Counted from the first letter of the stretch, positions 45,255 through 54,714 are shown. The stretch: DNA of 64,000 nucleotides from Microbacterium laevaniformans (GCF_016907555.1 NZ_JAFBCE010000001.1:2170001-2234000), one strand, 5' to 3'. A program made the numbers and translations. Notes: generated by a model not told the origin, from the letters alone.

Positions 45255-46040
45255 ATGCGCCCGTCGACATCCTCCCTCCTCGTGGCGTCGCGCAGATCGC
45301 GCCGCCGCCGCAACGCGCTGCTCGCACCGTCAGAGCACCCGGTGACCAAGCTGGTCGTCGGGCTGGCGACGATCGTGTTCCTCATCAGCGCCGGACTGGC
45401 TCTGCGCGCCGCGCCCATCGACGCGGATCTGTCACGGGCGATGAACGGCTGGCACATCAACGGCCTCGGCCAGGTCACCGCCCTCGTCTACGACCTGTTC
45501 TCTCCTGTGCCGGCGATCGTCATCACCGTGATCGTCACCTCCATCGTGTGGGCATTGAGCGGGCGACTGGCGCTGGCGATCGCCTTCGCCGGCACGATCG
45601 CGCTGACCTGGATCCCGTCCGACATCGTCAAGATCGCGGTCGGTCGGCCGCGTCCGGACGCGACCCTGCTGCCGCACCCGGTGGCGCAGATGCCGGTCGA
45701 TCCGTCGTATCCCAGCGGACACGTCGCCTTCGTCACCGCGCTGGTGCTCGCCCTGGTGCTCATGCTGAAGGGCACACGTTGGCACCGGCCTGCGATCGTG
45801 CTCGGCACGATCGCCGTCGTCGTGGTCGTGTTCTCCGTCGCGATCCTCGGCGTGCACTACCCCACCGACGCACTCGCGTCGGTGCTGTGGGCGCTGGGTG
45901 TCTTCCCGGCCGCGCGGATCATCTGGGTGCGCACGCTCATGCCGCTCGTCCCGTTCCTGCGGGAAGTGCCGCGACCCGAGCCGGCAGAGGCCGCGCCGGG
46001 ACCGCGCCGCCACGGCGACGTCGAGACGCACGAAGGCTGA
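45255..46040 (+). CDS. PAP2-family membrane phosphatase
   Basis: This 261-residue membrane protein has a basic leader, then about six helices. The three PAP2 motifs are present: KIAVGRPRPDA, SYPSGHVAF and GVHYPTDALASVLWA. It should remove phosphate from a lipid such as undecaprenyl or phosphatidyl phosphate at the membrane surface. ATG 45255 has a CGGAGAA site. It converges on murB with a 15-bp gap. Confidence 0.9.
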   Translation: MRPSTSSLLVASRRSRRRRNALLAPSEHPVTKLVVGLATIVFLISAGLALRAAPIDADLSRAMNGWHINGLGQVTALVYDLFSPVPAIVITVIVTSIVWALSGRLALAIAFAGTIALTWIPSDIVKIAVGRPRPDATLLPHPVAQMPVDPSYPSGHVAFVTALVLALVLMLKGTRWHRPAIVLGTIAVVVVVFSVAILGVHYPTDALASVLWALGVFPAARIIWVRTLMPLVPFLREVPRPEPAEAAPGPRRHGDVETHEG

Positions 46041-46055
46041 CGCAGCGCGGGAGCC

Positions 46056-47192
46056 CTACAGCTCGACGCCCACCAGCACCGGTTCGGGCTGCAGCAGCAG
46101 ACCGAACTCGGACTGCACACGGTGCTGGATGTAACGCGCGAGTTCCGCGACCTCGCCGGCCGTCGCTCCGCCGCGGTTCGTGAGAGCAAGCGCGTGTTTC
46201 GTCGACAATCCCGCACGTGAGCGCGGCAGCCGGAAGCCCTTGCCGAGACCCGAGTGCTCGATCAGCCAGGCCGCACTGACCTTGACATCCGGCTGCACCG
46301 AGACCGGCGGGGGCACGACGCCGTCGAAGGCGGCCAGAGGGATGACGGTGACGGGTTCGATCTCCACGGCCATCGGCCAACGAGGGCACTCGGGCGGGAG
46401 GGCGCGCGCGAAGGATGCCGAGACGATCGCGTTCTGGAAGAACGACCCGGCGCTGTGGGTGTCGGGATCGGCGTCATCGAGCACCATGCCCTTGGCGGCG
46501 CGTGTCGCCAGGACCGTCTCGCGGATCCACCGGAGCGACACCGCGGCATCCGGAGCCAGGCGCAGCGCCTGACGCAGCTGAGCGCCGCGCACGGGAACGT
46601 CGCCGGCACCGACGTCCTGCAGTTCGACGGTGATCGAGACGATGACGCCGGAGCGCTCGGCGCCCCGACCGTAGTGCTGCTTGAGCACCGACGTGCGAAA
46701 GCCCAAGCCGAGCGCGTCGGCCGAGACGGTCTCCACCTCGCCGGTGGCCTCGTCGAGCAGTTCGACCTCGACGAGCGTCTCGACGATCTCCTGCCCGTAT
46801 GCGCCGACGTTCTGAATGGGCGCCGCGCCGGCTGAGCCGGGGATGCCGCTCATGGCCTCGATGCCGGCCAGCCCGGCCGCGACCGTGTACTCGACGAGGG
46901 CGTCCCAGTTGTGACCGGCTTCGACGCGCAGGCGGACGTGACCCTCCCGAGCGCCCTCGACACGCTGGATGCCGGAGGTGCGCACCAGCACGACGGTGCC
47001 GTCGAAGGGCTCGTCACCGGCGAGCAGGTTCGAGCCGCCGCCGAGCACGAGCCACGGCTCCCCCTGCGACCACGCCTCCTGCAGCGCCGAGATGAGCTCG
47101 TCGCGGGTGCGGGCCTCGACCATGCGCAGGGGCGTGCCGCCGACACGCAGGGTCGTCAGGTCGGCGAGCGGGACCGGCGTGATCTCGGCCAT
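46056..47192 (-). CDS. murB: UDP-N-acetylenolpyruvoylglucosamine reductase (MurB)
   Basis: This 378-residue FAD enzyme makes UDP-N-acetylmuramate for peptidoglycan. It has the FAD loop VLGGGSNLLAGDEPFDG, GIPGSAGAAPIQNVGAYGQE, the proton-donor Ser in SAGSFFQNAIVS and a C-terminal Glu region. The ATG shares its A with the upstream MaoC stop (TGATG), so translation is coupled. The longer frame upstream is rejected because the conserved start is MAEITPVPLADLTTLRVGG. Confidence 0.96.
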   Translation of the reverse strand: MAEITPVPLADLTTLRVGGTPLRMVEARTRDELISALQEAWSQGEPWLVLGGGSNLLAGDEPFDGTVVLVRTSGIQRVEGAREGHVRLRVEAGHNWDALVEYTVAAGLAGIEAMSGIPGSAGAAPIQNVGAYGQEIVETLVEVELLDEATGEVETVSADALGLGFRTSVLKQHYGRGAERSGVIVSITVELQDVGAGDVPVRGAQLRQALRLAPDAAVSLRWIRETVLATRAAKGMVLDDADPDTHSAGSFFQNAIVSASFARALPPECPRWPMAVEIEPVTVIPLAAFDGVVPPPVSVQPDVKVSAAWLIEHSGLGKGFRLPRSRAGLSTKHALALTNRGGATAGEVAELARYIQHRVQSEFGLLLQPEPVLVGVEL

Positions 47193-47605
47193 CAGGACTG
47201 GTGGCGCACGCGCACCTGCGCCTTGCCGAGCACGGTCGTGTCGCCGAACGTGACAGTGAGGTCGATGCGGGCGGCCTCGTCGTCGAGGACGCCGACTTTG
47301 GCCGAGACGAAGAGGTCGGCACCATCCTCGGCTTCCACCACGACGGGACGCGTGAAGCGCACACCGTAGTCGACGATGCGTCCGGCGTCGCCGAGCCACT
47401 CGACGATGGTCTCGACGGCGAGGCCCATCGTGAGCATGCCGTGCGCGAGGACCCCGGGCAGACCGACGCGTTCGGCGACGTCGTCGCGATAGTGAATGGG
47501 GTTGAAGTCACCCGATGCGCCCGCGTAGCGCACCAGCGACTCGCGGGTCAGGTGCACGGTGCGCTCGGCGACGACGGTGCCGACCTCCAGGGCTGCGGAT
47601 GTCAT
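47192..47605 (-). CDS. MaoC-family (R)-hydratase subunit
   Basis: This 137-residue hot-dog protein has the hydratase-2 motif (YAGASGDFNPIHYRDDVAERVGLPGVLAHGM) with catalytic Asp and His. It matches the HadB-type subunit of heterodimeric 3-hydroxyacyl-ACP dehydratases in actinobacteria. It overlaps the partner MaoC gene by 4 bp and murB by 1 bp. The substrate is probably an acyl thioester. Confidence 0.9.
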   Translation of the reverse strand: MTSAALEVGTVVAERTVHLTRESLVRYAGASGDFNPIHYRDDVAERVGLPGVLAHGMLTMGLAVETIVEWLGDAGRIVDYGVRFTRPVVVEAEDGADLFVSAKVGVLDDEAARIDLTVTFGDTTVLGKAQVRVRHQS

Positions 47606-48051
47606 GCGACCTCGCCTCCGATGAGCAGAACGGATGTCGCGGTGACGACGTGGGCGCCGTCGGCGTCGGTGATCTCCGCCTCGCTGGTCACCATCGCTCC
47701 GGCGCCGAAGGGGCGGATGCCGGTGATGCTGAGCTGCGCGGTGAGCTCGTCTCCGGCGACGATCGGACGGCTGTAGTGGAAGCGCTGCTCGGCGTGCACG
47801 GTACGTTCCAGAGCGATGCCGGAGTCCTCGACGGCCAGCAGCTGCTGCATCGTGAGGTCTTGGACGACCATCGCGAAGGTGGGCGGTGCGACGACGTCGC
47901 GGTAACCCAGCGCCTGAGCGGCGGCGGGGTCGAGGTGCTGGGGGGCGTCGGCGAAGACGGCCCGCGCGAATTCGCGCACCTTTTCGCGGCCCACGAGATA
48001 GGAAGCGGTCGGCGGGAAGACACGACCCACCAGCTCAGGATTCACTGACAC
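47602..48051 (-). CDS. MaoC-like dehydratase, FAS1-type N-terminal subunit
   Basis: This protein of about 149 residues resembles the HadA/FAS1_DH region (ELVGRVFPPTASYLVGREKVREFARAVF; APPTFAMVV). It has a single hot-dog fold and lacks the hydratase Asp-His motif, so it should be the substrate-binding partner of the next gene. GTG 48051 is preferred because TAGGAT (48063-48058) lies 6 nt upstream; GTG 48054 is the alternative. No ribosome site. Confidence 0.85.
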   Translation of the reverse strand: MSVNPELVGRVFPPTASYLVGREKVREFARAVFADAPQHLDPAAAQALGYRDVVAPPTFAMVVQDLTMQQLLAVEDSGIALERTVHAEQRFHYSRPIVAGDELTAQLSITGIRPFGAGAMVTSEAEITDADGAHVVTATSVLLIGGEVA

Positions 48052-48142
48052 CACTCGATCCTATCGACGGCGCTGCCCGCTCGTCCGTCCGCAGGCGCCG
48101 CATCAAACCCGCCGTGGCGATGGTTCGGGACGGATGAACGCG

Positions 48143-48952
48143 TCAGCGCGCGCGACGAGCGCGGATGGCCCGCGCCGCCATCTGCGCGGCGATGAAGGTG
48201 AGGAAGCACGCGAAGAGGATGTTGGCGACCAGGGGCGGCAGCAGCGTGGCAATCCAGGCGCCGAGAGCCGTCGTGGTGCACGCCGCGACGCCGACGAGCG
48301 CGGCGGCGACCAGGTCGACGTTGCGGCGCTTGACGTTGCCCACGGTGCCCGAGATGGCGGTCGGGATCATCATGAGCAGCGAGGTTCCCTTCGCGATGAG
48401 GTCGCTCGTACCGAAGAGGAAGATGAGCGCGGGAACGACGATGACCCCGCCGCCGACACCCAGCAACCCCGCCATCACGCCCGTGAACAGCCCCAGCACC
48501 GCCAAGCCGATGCCGGATGCGACCGTGAGCTCGAGCGCGGCATCGCGCGAGGGGACGACGATGAACAGCATCACGATCACGATGACGAGGAAGCCCACGA
48601 ATCCCCAGCGCAGCGCGTTCTGCGGGATGCGGGCGAGCAGCCACGAACCGATCTGCGCGCCGACGACGGCTCCGGCGGCGAGGATGAGCGCGGGGATCCA
48701 GGCGACGGACCCGTGGATCGCGTAGGAGACGACGCCGACGGATGCCGTGGGCACGATGGCCGCCAGCGACGTGCCCGCCGCGAGCCGCTGGTCGAAGCGC
48801 AGCAGGAGCACCAGCATCGGCACGATGACCGTGCCGCCGCCGACGCCGAACAGCCCCGACAGCAGACCGGCGGCAAGGCCGACCCCGATGCAAGCCAGCA
48901 CGAAGGTAAGGTCGCGACGCCGGGCGGGCGTCGCGGGCGCACCGCCGCTCAC
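48143..48952 (-). CDS. TauE/SafE-family anion exporter
   Basis: This 269-residue membrane protein has about eight helices in two repeats, each opening with a GLFGVGGGTVIVP or GLLGVGGGVIVVP motif typical of the TauE/SafE (DUF81) family. These export sulfite, sulfoacetate or other organosulfur anions. The GTG start overlaps the stop of the ABC exporter gene by 4 bp, so it is translated with it. The physiological substrate is unknown. A basic C-terminus follows the last helix. Confidence 0.87.
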   Translation of the reverse strand: MSGGAPATPARRRDLTFVLACIGVGLAAGLLSGLFGVGGGTVIVPMLVLLLRFDQRLAAGTSLAAIVPTASVGVVSYAIHGSVAWIPALILAAGAVVGAQIGSWLLARIPQNALRWGFVGFLVIVIVMLFIVVPSRDAALELTVASGIGLAVLGLFTGVMAGLLGVGGGVIVVPALIFLFGTSDLIAKGTSLLMMIPTAISGTVGNVKRRNVDLVAAALVGVAACTTTALGAWIATLLPPLVANILFACFLTFIAAQMAARAIRARRAR

Positions 48953-50985
48953 GCGTCGTTCCCGCCGCCGGCCTCGGGGGTCGGGTCGTCGGCGCCGGCG
49001 GCGGCCTGCTCGAACTGCGAGCGGTAGAGGCGCCAGTAGGCGCCTTCCGCGGCGATCAACTCGTCGTGGCTGCCCTTCTCGACGATGTCGCCGTGCTCCA
49101 TCACGAGGATGAGGTCGGCGTCGCGAATCGTCGACAAGCGGTGCGCGATGACGAAGGACGTGCGTCCTTCGCGCAACGCCGACATCGCGTGCTGCAGCAG
49201 CAGCTCGGTGCGGGTGTCGACCGAGCTCGTCGCCTCATCCAGGATGAGCACGCTCGGCTCGGCGACGAACGCACGCGCGATCGTGATGAGCTGCTTCTCC
49301 CCCGCCGAGACGTTGGCGGCGTCCTCGTCGAGCACGGTGTCGTACCCGTCGGGAAGGGAGTGGACGAAGCGGTCGACCCGGGTCGCGACAGCGGCTTCGA
49401 CGATCTCGAGGTCGGAGGCCTGCTCGTTGCCGTACCGGATGTTCTCGCGGATCGTTCCGGCGAACAGCCATGGATCCTGGAGCACCATGCCGGTGCGCGA
49501 ACGCACATCGTCGCGGGTGAGCTCGGAGATGTCCTGTCCGTCGAGCAGGATGCGGCCCCCGTCGAGCTCGTAGAAGCGCATCAGCAGGTTCACCAGCGTC
49601 GTCTTACCGGCTCCGGTCGGGCCGACGATCGCCACGGTCTGGCCCGGTTCGACGCGGAAGGACAGGTCGCGGATGAGGGGCTTGTCGGGGCTATACGAGA
49701 ACGCGACGTTCTGGAACTCGATCACGCCGCGTCCCTCGCGCAGGGCGGGCGCGTCGGCGGCATCGGGCTCCTGCTCGTCCTGGTCGAGGAGTTCGAAGAC
49801 GCGTTCGGCCGAGGCCGTTCCGGACTGCACGACGGCGGCCATGCCACCGAGCTCCGACAGCGGCTGGGTGAACTGCTGCGAGTACTGGATGAAGGCCTGC
49901 ACGTCGCCGAGCCGCAGCTGGCCGGAGGCCACCATCAGACCGCCGAGCACGGCGATGCCGACGTAGGAGAGATTTCCGATGAACATCATCGCCGGCATCA
50001 TCAGGCCCGACAGGAACTGGGCTTTGAACGCGGCCTGGTAGAGCTCTTCGTTCTCCTGCTCGAACTTCTCTCGCGAATCCTTCTCGCGGCCGTACACGCG
50101 CACGAGCGCGTGACCGGAGAACGACTCCTCGACGCGTGCGTTGAGCCGGCCGACCTTGCGCCATTGCGTCGCGAAGGCCTTCTGCGACTTCGGGCCGATG
50201 ACTCCGAAGATGACGCCCATCAGCGGCAGCGCGATGAGGGCGACGATCGCGAGTTGCCACGAGATCGAGAACATCATGATGAGCACACCGACGACCGTCA
50301 GCACATTGGTGACGGCAGTGGACAGCGACTGCTGCATGGTCTGGGTGATGTTGTCGATGTCGTTCGTCACGCGCGAGATGAGCTCGCCGCGCTGCACCCG
50401 GTCGAAGTACGACAGCGGCAGACGGTTGATCTTCGCCTCGACCGACTCACGGAGCCGCCACATGGTGCGCACCATGATCACGTTGATGACGTAGCCCTGC
50501 AGCCAAGTGAGCACGGCCGACACGACGTAGATCGCGAGAACAGCGACGAGCACCGACTTCAGACGCTCGAAGTCGACTCCGGCGCCGACCTGGAAGTCGT
50601 GCATCGCAGAGACGATGTTGGCGATGTCGTTCTGCCCGGCGGCGCGCAGGGCGTCGACGACCTGGGCCTGACTCGCGCCCGCGGGGAACTGGGCGGCGAG
50701 GGATGCCGAGACGACGCCCTCGAAGAGGATGTTGGTGGCTTCACCAAGAACCTTCGGCGCGATGACGGCGAGCACGACGCCGACCGCGCCGAGGACCGAG
50801 ACGAACCCGAACGCCCACTTGTACGGGGCGAGCAGGCCGATCATCCGCATGAAGCTGCGACCGAAGTTGGCGGCCTTGCCGGGGGCGACGGAGTCCCACG
50901 AGCCGGAGTTGAGCCGCGCCTGTTCGGCAAGCTCGAGTTCTTCGCGTTCCTCTTCGGAGAGGGCGGCGGTGTTCGGCGCGCTCAT
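48949..50985 (-). CDS. ABC exporter half-transporter (fused membrane and ATPase domains), second subunit
   Basis: This 678-residue protein has a cytoplasmic leader, six helices (about 60-370) and a C-terminal ATPase: Walker A GPTGAGKTTL, signature NVSAGEKQLITIARAF, Walker B SVLILDEATSSVD and switch His in IAHRLST. A long external loop with LAAQFPAGASQAQVVDALR follows the first helix. Catalytic Glu is present, so this is the competent site of a heterodimer. It overlaps the partner gene by 4 bp (ATGA). Multidrug or lipid export is likely. Confidence 0.92.
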   Translation of the reverse strand: MSAPNTAALSEEEREELELAEQARLNSGSWDSVAPGKAANFGRSFMRMIGLLAPYKWAFGFVSVLGAVGVVLAVIAPKVLGEATNILFEGVVSASLAAQFPAGASQAQVVDALRAAGQNDIANIVSAMHDFQVGAGVDFERLKSVLVAVLAIYVVSAVLTWLQGYVINVIMVRTMWRLRESVEAKINRLPLSYFDRVQRGELISRVTNDIDNITQTMQQSLSTAVTNVLTVVGVLIMMFSISWQLAIVALIALPLMGVIFGVIGPKSQKAFATQWRKVGRLNARVEESFSGHALVRVYGREKDSREKFEQENEELYQAAFKAQFLSGLMMPAMMFIGNLSYVGIAVLGGLMVASGQLRLGDVQAFIQYSQQFTQPLSELGGMAAVVQSGTASAERVFELLDQDEQEPDAADAPALREGRGVIEFQNVAFSYSPDKPLIRDLSFRVEPGQTVAIVGPTGAGKTTLVNLLMRFYELDGGRILLDGQDISELTRDDVRSRTGMVLQDPWLFAGTIRENIRYGNEQASDLEIVEAAVATRVDRFVHSLPDGYDTVLDEDAANVSAGEKQLITIARAFVAEPSVLILDEATSSVDTRTELLLQHAMSALREGRTSFVIAHRLSTIRDADLILVMEHGDIVEKGSHDELIAAEGAYWRLYRSQFEQAAAGADDPTPEAGGGNDA

Positions 50986-52709
50986 GCGTCGACTCCCAAC
51001 TGCGATTCGACGATTTCTCGGTACGTGTCGTTTGCGGCGAGAAGCTCCTCGTGCGTGCCGATGCCGACCATGCGCCCGTCGTCGAGGACGACGATGACGT
51101 CGGCATCCGCGATGGTTGAGATGCGCTGGGCGACGACGATCTTGGTCACCTCGGGAAACGCGCGCCAGAGAGCTTGGCGTAGCCGGGCATCGGTCGTGAC
51201 GTCGAGCGCCGAGAACGAGTCGTCGAACACGAGCACGTGCGGGCGGTGCACGATGGCGCGAGCGATCGACAGGCGCTGGCGCTGACCACCCGAGACGTTG
51301 GTGCCGCCCTGCGCGATGCGCGCATCGAGGCCGCCGTCCATCTCGGCGACGAAATCGCGCCCCTGGGCGATCTCGAGCGCCTGCCACAGCTCGTCGTCGG
51401 TCGCGTCCTCGCGTCCGAAGCGGAGGTTGCTGGCGACCGTGCCCGTGAACAGGAACGCGCGCTGCGGGGCGTAGCCGATGCCCCGCCACATCTCGTCGAG
51501 GTCGGCCTCGCGCACGTCGACGCCGCCGACGCGCACGGTGCCGCCGGTCACGTCGAACAGTCGCGGGATGAGGGAGACGAGCGTCGTCTTGCCCGAACCG
51601 GTCGATCCGACGATGGCGACGGTCTGGCCGGGGGCGGCGCGGAACGAGATGTTCTCGAGGACGGGCGCCTCGGCGCCGGGGTAGCTGAAGGTGACGTCGT
51701 CGAACTCGACGGCGCCGAGGTCGGGGAACTGCGTGACCGGTCGCGCCGGGCGGTGCAGCGCATCGGTCGAGTCGAGCACCTCTCCGATGCGATCTGCGGA
51801 GACCGCGGCGCGCGGGATCATGATCGTCATGAACGTCGCCATGAGCACGCCCATGAGGATCTGACCGATGTACTGCATGAAGGCGAAGAGGGTGCCGATC
51901 TGCACGTCACCGGCATCCACCTGGATGCCGCCGAACCAGATGACGCCGACGACGGTGAGGTTGAGCACCAGCATCGCCAGCGGGAACATGAGCACGAACA
52001 GCGAGCCGACCTTGCGTCCGACGACCATGATGTCGGTGTTCGCGACGCGGAACCGGGCCTCTTCGATGCGTTCACGCACGAACGCGCGGACGACGCGCAC
52101 GCCGGTGAGCTGCTCGCGCATGACGCGGTTGACGCCGTCGAGCTTGCCCTGATACTCGCGGAACAACGGCACCATGCGGCTGATGATGAAACCGGCGATC
52201 ACGAGCAGCGTCGGCACCGCGACGGCGATGAGCCAGCTGAGCGCGGCATCCTGCTGGACGGCCATGATGACGCCGCCGATGGCCAGCAGCGGCGCGGTGA
52301 CGAGCATGGTGGCGCCCATCATCGCGAGCATCTGCACCTGCTGGACGTCGTTGGTGTTGCGAGTGATGAGCGTTCCCGCCCCGAACGACGAGACTTCACG
52401 CTCGGAGAAGCCGCTGACCTTGTCGTAGACGTCGCGGCGGATGTCGCGTCCGGCGCTCATCGCGGCGCGCGCGGCGAAGAACGTCGCGATGACCGAGGCG
52501 ACGATCTGCCCCAGCGCGATGAGCAGCATGAAGCCGCCCCGCGACCAGACGTAGCCGGTGTCGCCCGCGGCGACACCCTTGTCGATGATGTCGGCGTTCA
52601 GGCGCGGCAGGTAGAGAGAAGCCATCGCCGAGGCGAACTGGAAGACGAGCACGCCCAGCAGCCACCATTTATACGTCCAGAGATAGCGGACGAGGAGTTT
52701 TCCGAGCAT
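50982..52709 (-). CDS. ABC exporter half-transporter, first subunit (degenerate ATPase site)
   Basis: This 575-residue protein has six helices (about 15-300) and an ATPase domain: Walker A GSTGSGKTTL, signature NVSGGQRQRLSIARAI and Walker B HVLVFDDSFSALD. The residue after the Walker B Asp is Asp instead of Glu, and the switch residue is Gln (VAQRIST) instead of His. Such changes mark the degenerate member of BmrCD or TM287/288-type heterodimers. It pairs with the protein encoded next. Confidence 0.92.
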   Translation of the reverse strand: MLGKLLVRYLWTYKWWLLGVLVFQFASAMASLYLPRLNADIIDKGVAAGDTGYVWSRGGFMLLIALGQIVASVIATFFAARAAMSAGRDIRRDVYDKVSGFSEREVSSFGAGTLITRNTNDVQQVQMLAMMGATMLVTAPLLAIGGVIMAVQQDAALSWLIAVAVPTLLVIAGFIISRMVPLFREYQGKLDGVNRVMREQLTGVRVVRAFVRERIEEARFRVANTDIMVVGRKVGSLFVLMFPLAMLVLNLTVVGVIWFGGIQVDAGDVQIGTLFAFMQYIGQILMGVLMATFMTIMIPRAAVSADRIGEVLDSTDALHRPARPVTQFPDLGAVEFDDVTFSYPGAEAPVLENISFRAAPGQTVAIVGSTGSGKTTLVSLIPRLFDVTGGTVRVGGVDVREADLDEMWRGIGYAPQRAFLFTGTVASNLRFGREDATDDELWQALEIAQGRDFVAEMDGGLDARIAQGGTNVSGGQRQRLSIARAIVHRPHVLVFDDSFSALDVTTDARLRQALWRAFPEVTKIVVAQRISTIADADVIVVLDDGRMVGIGTHEELLAANDTYREIVESQLGVDA

Positions 52710-52835
52710 GAGAGGCTCCGTCTACGGGCCGGGTGGGAACGGTTCATGTTATCGCCGGGCTCGGACATGCACTCGTCGCGTGCTGCGAACCGTGCCTCGG
52801 GGCGGCGTACGAGCCCCACCGCCCAAAACGCAAAA

Positions 52836-52858
52836 CAGCCCCGGACTGTCCGGGGCTG
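52836..52858 (-). terminator. Intrinsic terminator after tRNA-Met
   Basis: Arms CAGCCCCGGA and TCCGGGGCTG surround a 3-nt loop; on the minus strand TTTTGCGTTTT follows. It lies 11 bp past the tRNA-Met 3' end. Confidence 0.85.
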
Positions 52859-52869
52859 ATCTGGGTTTT

Positions 52870-52946
52870 TGGTAGCGGGAGCGGGGCTTGAACCCGCGAC
52901 CTCACGATTATGAGTCGTGCGCTCTCACCAACTGAGCTACCCCGCC
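52870..52946 (-). tRNA. tRNA-Met (anticodon CAT, elongator-like)
   Basis: Acceptor arms GGCGGGG and TCCCGCT pair with G-T wobbles at both ends. The anticodon loop is CTCATAA, and CCA is encoded. The first base pair is formed, unlike initiator tRNA. tRNA-Ile2, which also has a CAT gene anticodon, cannot be fully ruled out. Confidence 0.93.
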
Positions 52947-52981
52947 GCGCCGCACCCACACGGCGAGATGTGGATGCTGCG

Positions 52982-53053
52982 AGCCCCGAGTCAGGATTGA
53001 ACTGACGACCCCTTCCTTACCATGGAAGTGCTCTGCCACTGAGCTATCGGGGC
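52982..53053 (-). tRNA. tRNA-Thr (anticodon GGT)
   Basis: Acceptor arms GCCCCGA and TCGGGGC pair fully. The anticodon stem CTTCC/GGAAG holds loop ATGGTAA. CCA is not encoded. It lies 35 bp upstream of tRNA-Met on the same strand, so the two are probably one transcript. Confidence 0.97.
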
Positions 53054-53116
53054 GCGATGCCCCTCTCGGGGCAACCAGAAAAGAATATCAGAGCCGGGGC
53101 GTCCGACAGAATCGGC

Positions 53117-54538
53117 TCAGCCGACGGTGTGGCCGGGCTTGGTGTGCTCGGCCAGCCACGGCATCGGGTCGATGCGGGTGGTGCCCCCCAGCAGCACCTC
53201 GAGGTGCAGGTGGGGTCCGGTCGCCTTACCGGTCTGTCCGACGCGGCCGATGACCTGTCCGGCGGTGACCTTGTCGCCCACCTTCACCTGCAGCGAGCCG
53301 TACTGCATGTGGCCGTAGCGAGTGGAGACGAGCTGGCCGTCGATGATGTGGTCGATCAGCACCGTCACACCGTAATCGCCACCGGACTCGGTCGCGATGC
53401 GCACGGTGCCCGCGGCGACAGCGTGGATCTCCGCGCCCTCACCCGGGGTCAGGTCGACGCCGTTGTGGGGGGTGGCGAACTCCGAGAGGTACGCGATGGA
53501 CCCGAAGGCGGCCGAGATCGGCACCCCGACGGGGAACGGGTACTGGATGGGCGACGAGGGGTCGTTCACCCACGTGTTCGCGAACAGGCGCACGCCCGAC
53601 TCGGCCGCAAGCTCCGACATCGACGTGACGTTGTAGCTTTCGGGTCGATCCAGCGCGGTCGGAGCATCGGTTCCCGAAGCCACGAACGCCTGGATCTGAC
53701 CGGCATCCGAGCTCTTCGTCAGCTTCTGGCTGGCGGCGACGACGGTGGGCTGCGCGGCGGTGTTCGACGAGTCGGATGCCGAGGCGATCGCAGCCGCCGG
53801 CGTGGTCGTGCCCACTGCGAGCAGGCCGACGACCGCCATGACGCCCACCGAGAACGACGCCGCAGCCATCCGCTTGGCGATCGCCGCGCCACGCGGGCGG
53901 CGGCGTGCGGCGACATGGACGACGGCCTCGGCAGCGGAAACCGGTTCCGCCGGCCCGGCAGCGGCGGTCGAGGGACGCTGCACGGGCGTCTCCCCCGTGA
54001 AGGAGAACAGGCGGGCAGCGAACTCGAACTCGTCGAGGTCGCAGCTCTCGGATGCCGCGACGAACGCGGAATCGCTCGGGAGCTGGTCGGCGACCGGAGC
54101 GGGCACGGCATCCGCTTCGTGGTCGACGGCGGCGTCCACCGTCACGGCGACCGCGGATGCGTCCTCGGTGGCGACCGACTCGAACACGGCTCGCGCGGCG
54201 CGGCGCAGACGCCGACGGGAGGCCTCGTCGGGTTGTGCCCCGGCGACGGTTTCGGCGACGATCGCCGCAGCGACGTCGGCGACGACCGACTCGGCGAGGG
54301 AGGGCTCGGCGGGCGCGGACTCGACAGACGCCTCGGGCTGCGTCACCTCGGCGACGGCGGCAGAAGCGACAGGGAGAACGTCGTCCGCGGGCGCGGCCAC
54401 GGCGGCGGCCTCGGCAGCCAGGCGACGGTACTCAGCGCGGGTCAGAGCACCCGGCCCGGCCGGCGTTGCGGCCGACTCGGTTCGTCGGCTGGCACGCCGC
54501 GAGGGCGTCGCATCGGCCGCGGGGGTGTCGGGGGTCAA
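53117..54538 (-). CDS. Membrane-anchored M23-family peptidase (LytM-like)
   Basis: This 473-residue protein has a long disordered Ala/Glu-rich cytoplasmic part (about 1-215), one membrane helix (about 229-253), a linker, and a C-terminal M23 domain. Its zinc motifs are PHNGVDL and HLHLEV. It should cut or regulate peptidoglycan crosslinks outside the membrane. The start is uncertain: TTG 54538 is the best in-frame codon but has no clear ribosome site. In Corynebacterium such genes are under MtrA control; a similar site may lie upstream. Confidence 0.85.
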   Translation of the reverse strand: MTPDTPAADATPSRRASRRTESAATPAGPGALTRAEYRRLAAEAAAVAAPADDVLPVASAAVAEVTQPEASVESAPAEPSLAESVVADVAAAIVAETVAGAQPDEASRRRLRRAARAVFESVATEDASAVAVTVDAAVDHEADAVPAPVADQLPSDSAFVAASESCDLDEFEFAARLFSFTGETPVQRPSTAAAGPAEPVSAAEAVVHVAARRRPRGAAIAKRMAAASFSVGVMAVVGLLAVGTTTPAAAIASASDSSNTAAQPTVVAASQKLTKSSDAGQIQAFVASGTDAPTALDRPESYNVTSMSELAAESGVRLFANTWVNDPSSPIQYPFPVGVPISAAFGSIAYLSEFATPHNGVDLTPGEGAEIHAVAAGTVRIATESGGDYGVTVLIDHIIDGQLVSTRYGHMQYGSLQVKVGDKVTAGQVIGRVGQTGKATGPHLHLEVLLGGTTRIDPMPWLAEHTKPGHTVG

Positions 54539-54630
54539 ATCACACAGGCTCTCGTCAGGCCGCGCGGAAGGGTGCTCCGCACGACGACGTACTACGGGCT
54601 TCGGATCGCTTCGCCGTTCGGGCCGGCAAA

Positions 54631-54648
54631 GATAACGATCGGGTAAAC
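54631..54648 (-). promoter_or_regulatory. Possible MtrA-like direct repeat upstream of the M23 gene
   Basis: On the minus strand GTTTAC and GTTATC are spaced by 6 bp, resembling GTNAC-type MtrA repeats. The rest of the 176-bp gap (54539-54714) shows nothing else I can name. Confidence 0.25.
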
Positions 54649-54714
54649 ACTACATCGTGGTCGCTGGGAATGCCATGGACACACGGTCCACGTTCCTATC
54701 AACCCGCGGACGCC

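Noticed and set aside
54539..54714. A cyclic-di-AMP (ydaO-type) riboswitch upstream of the M23 peptidase gene
   Set aside because: Such switches precede wall hydrolases in actinobacteria, but I could not find the conserved helices or core motifs in this leader.
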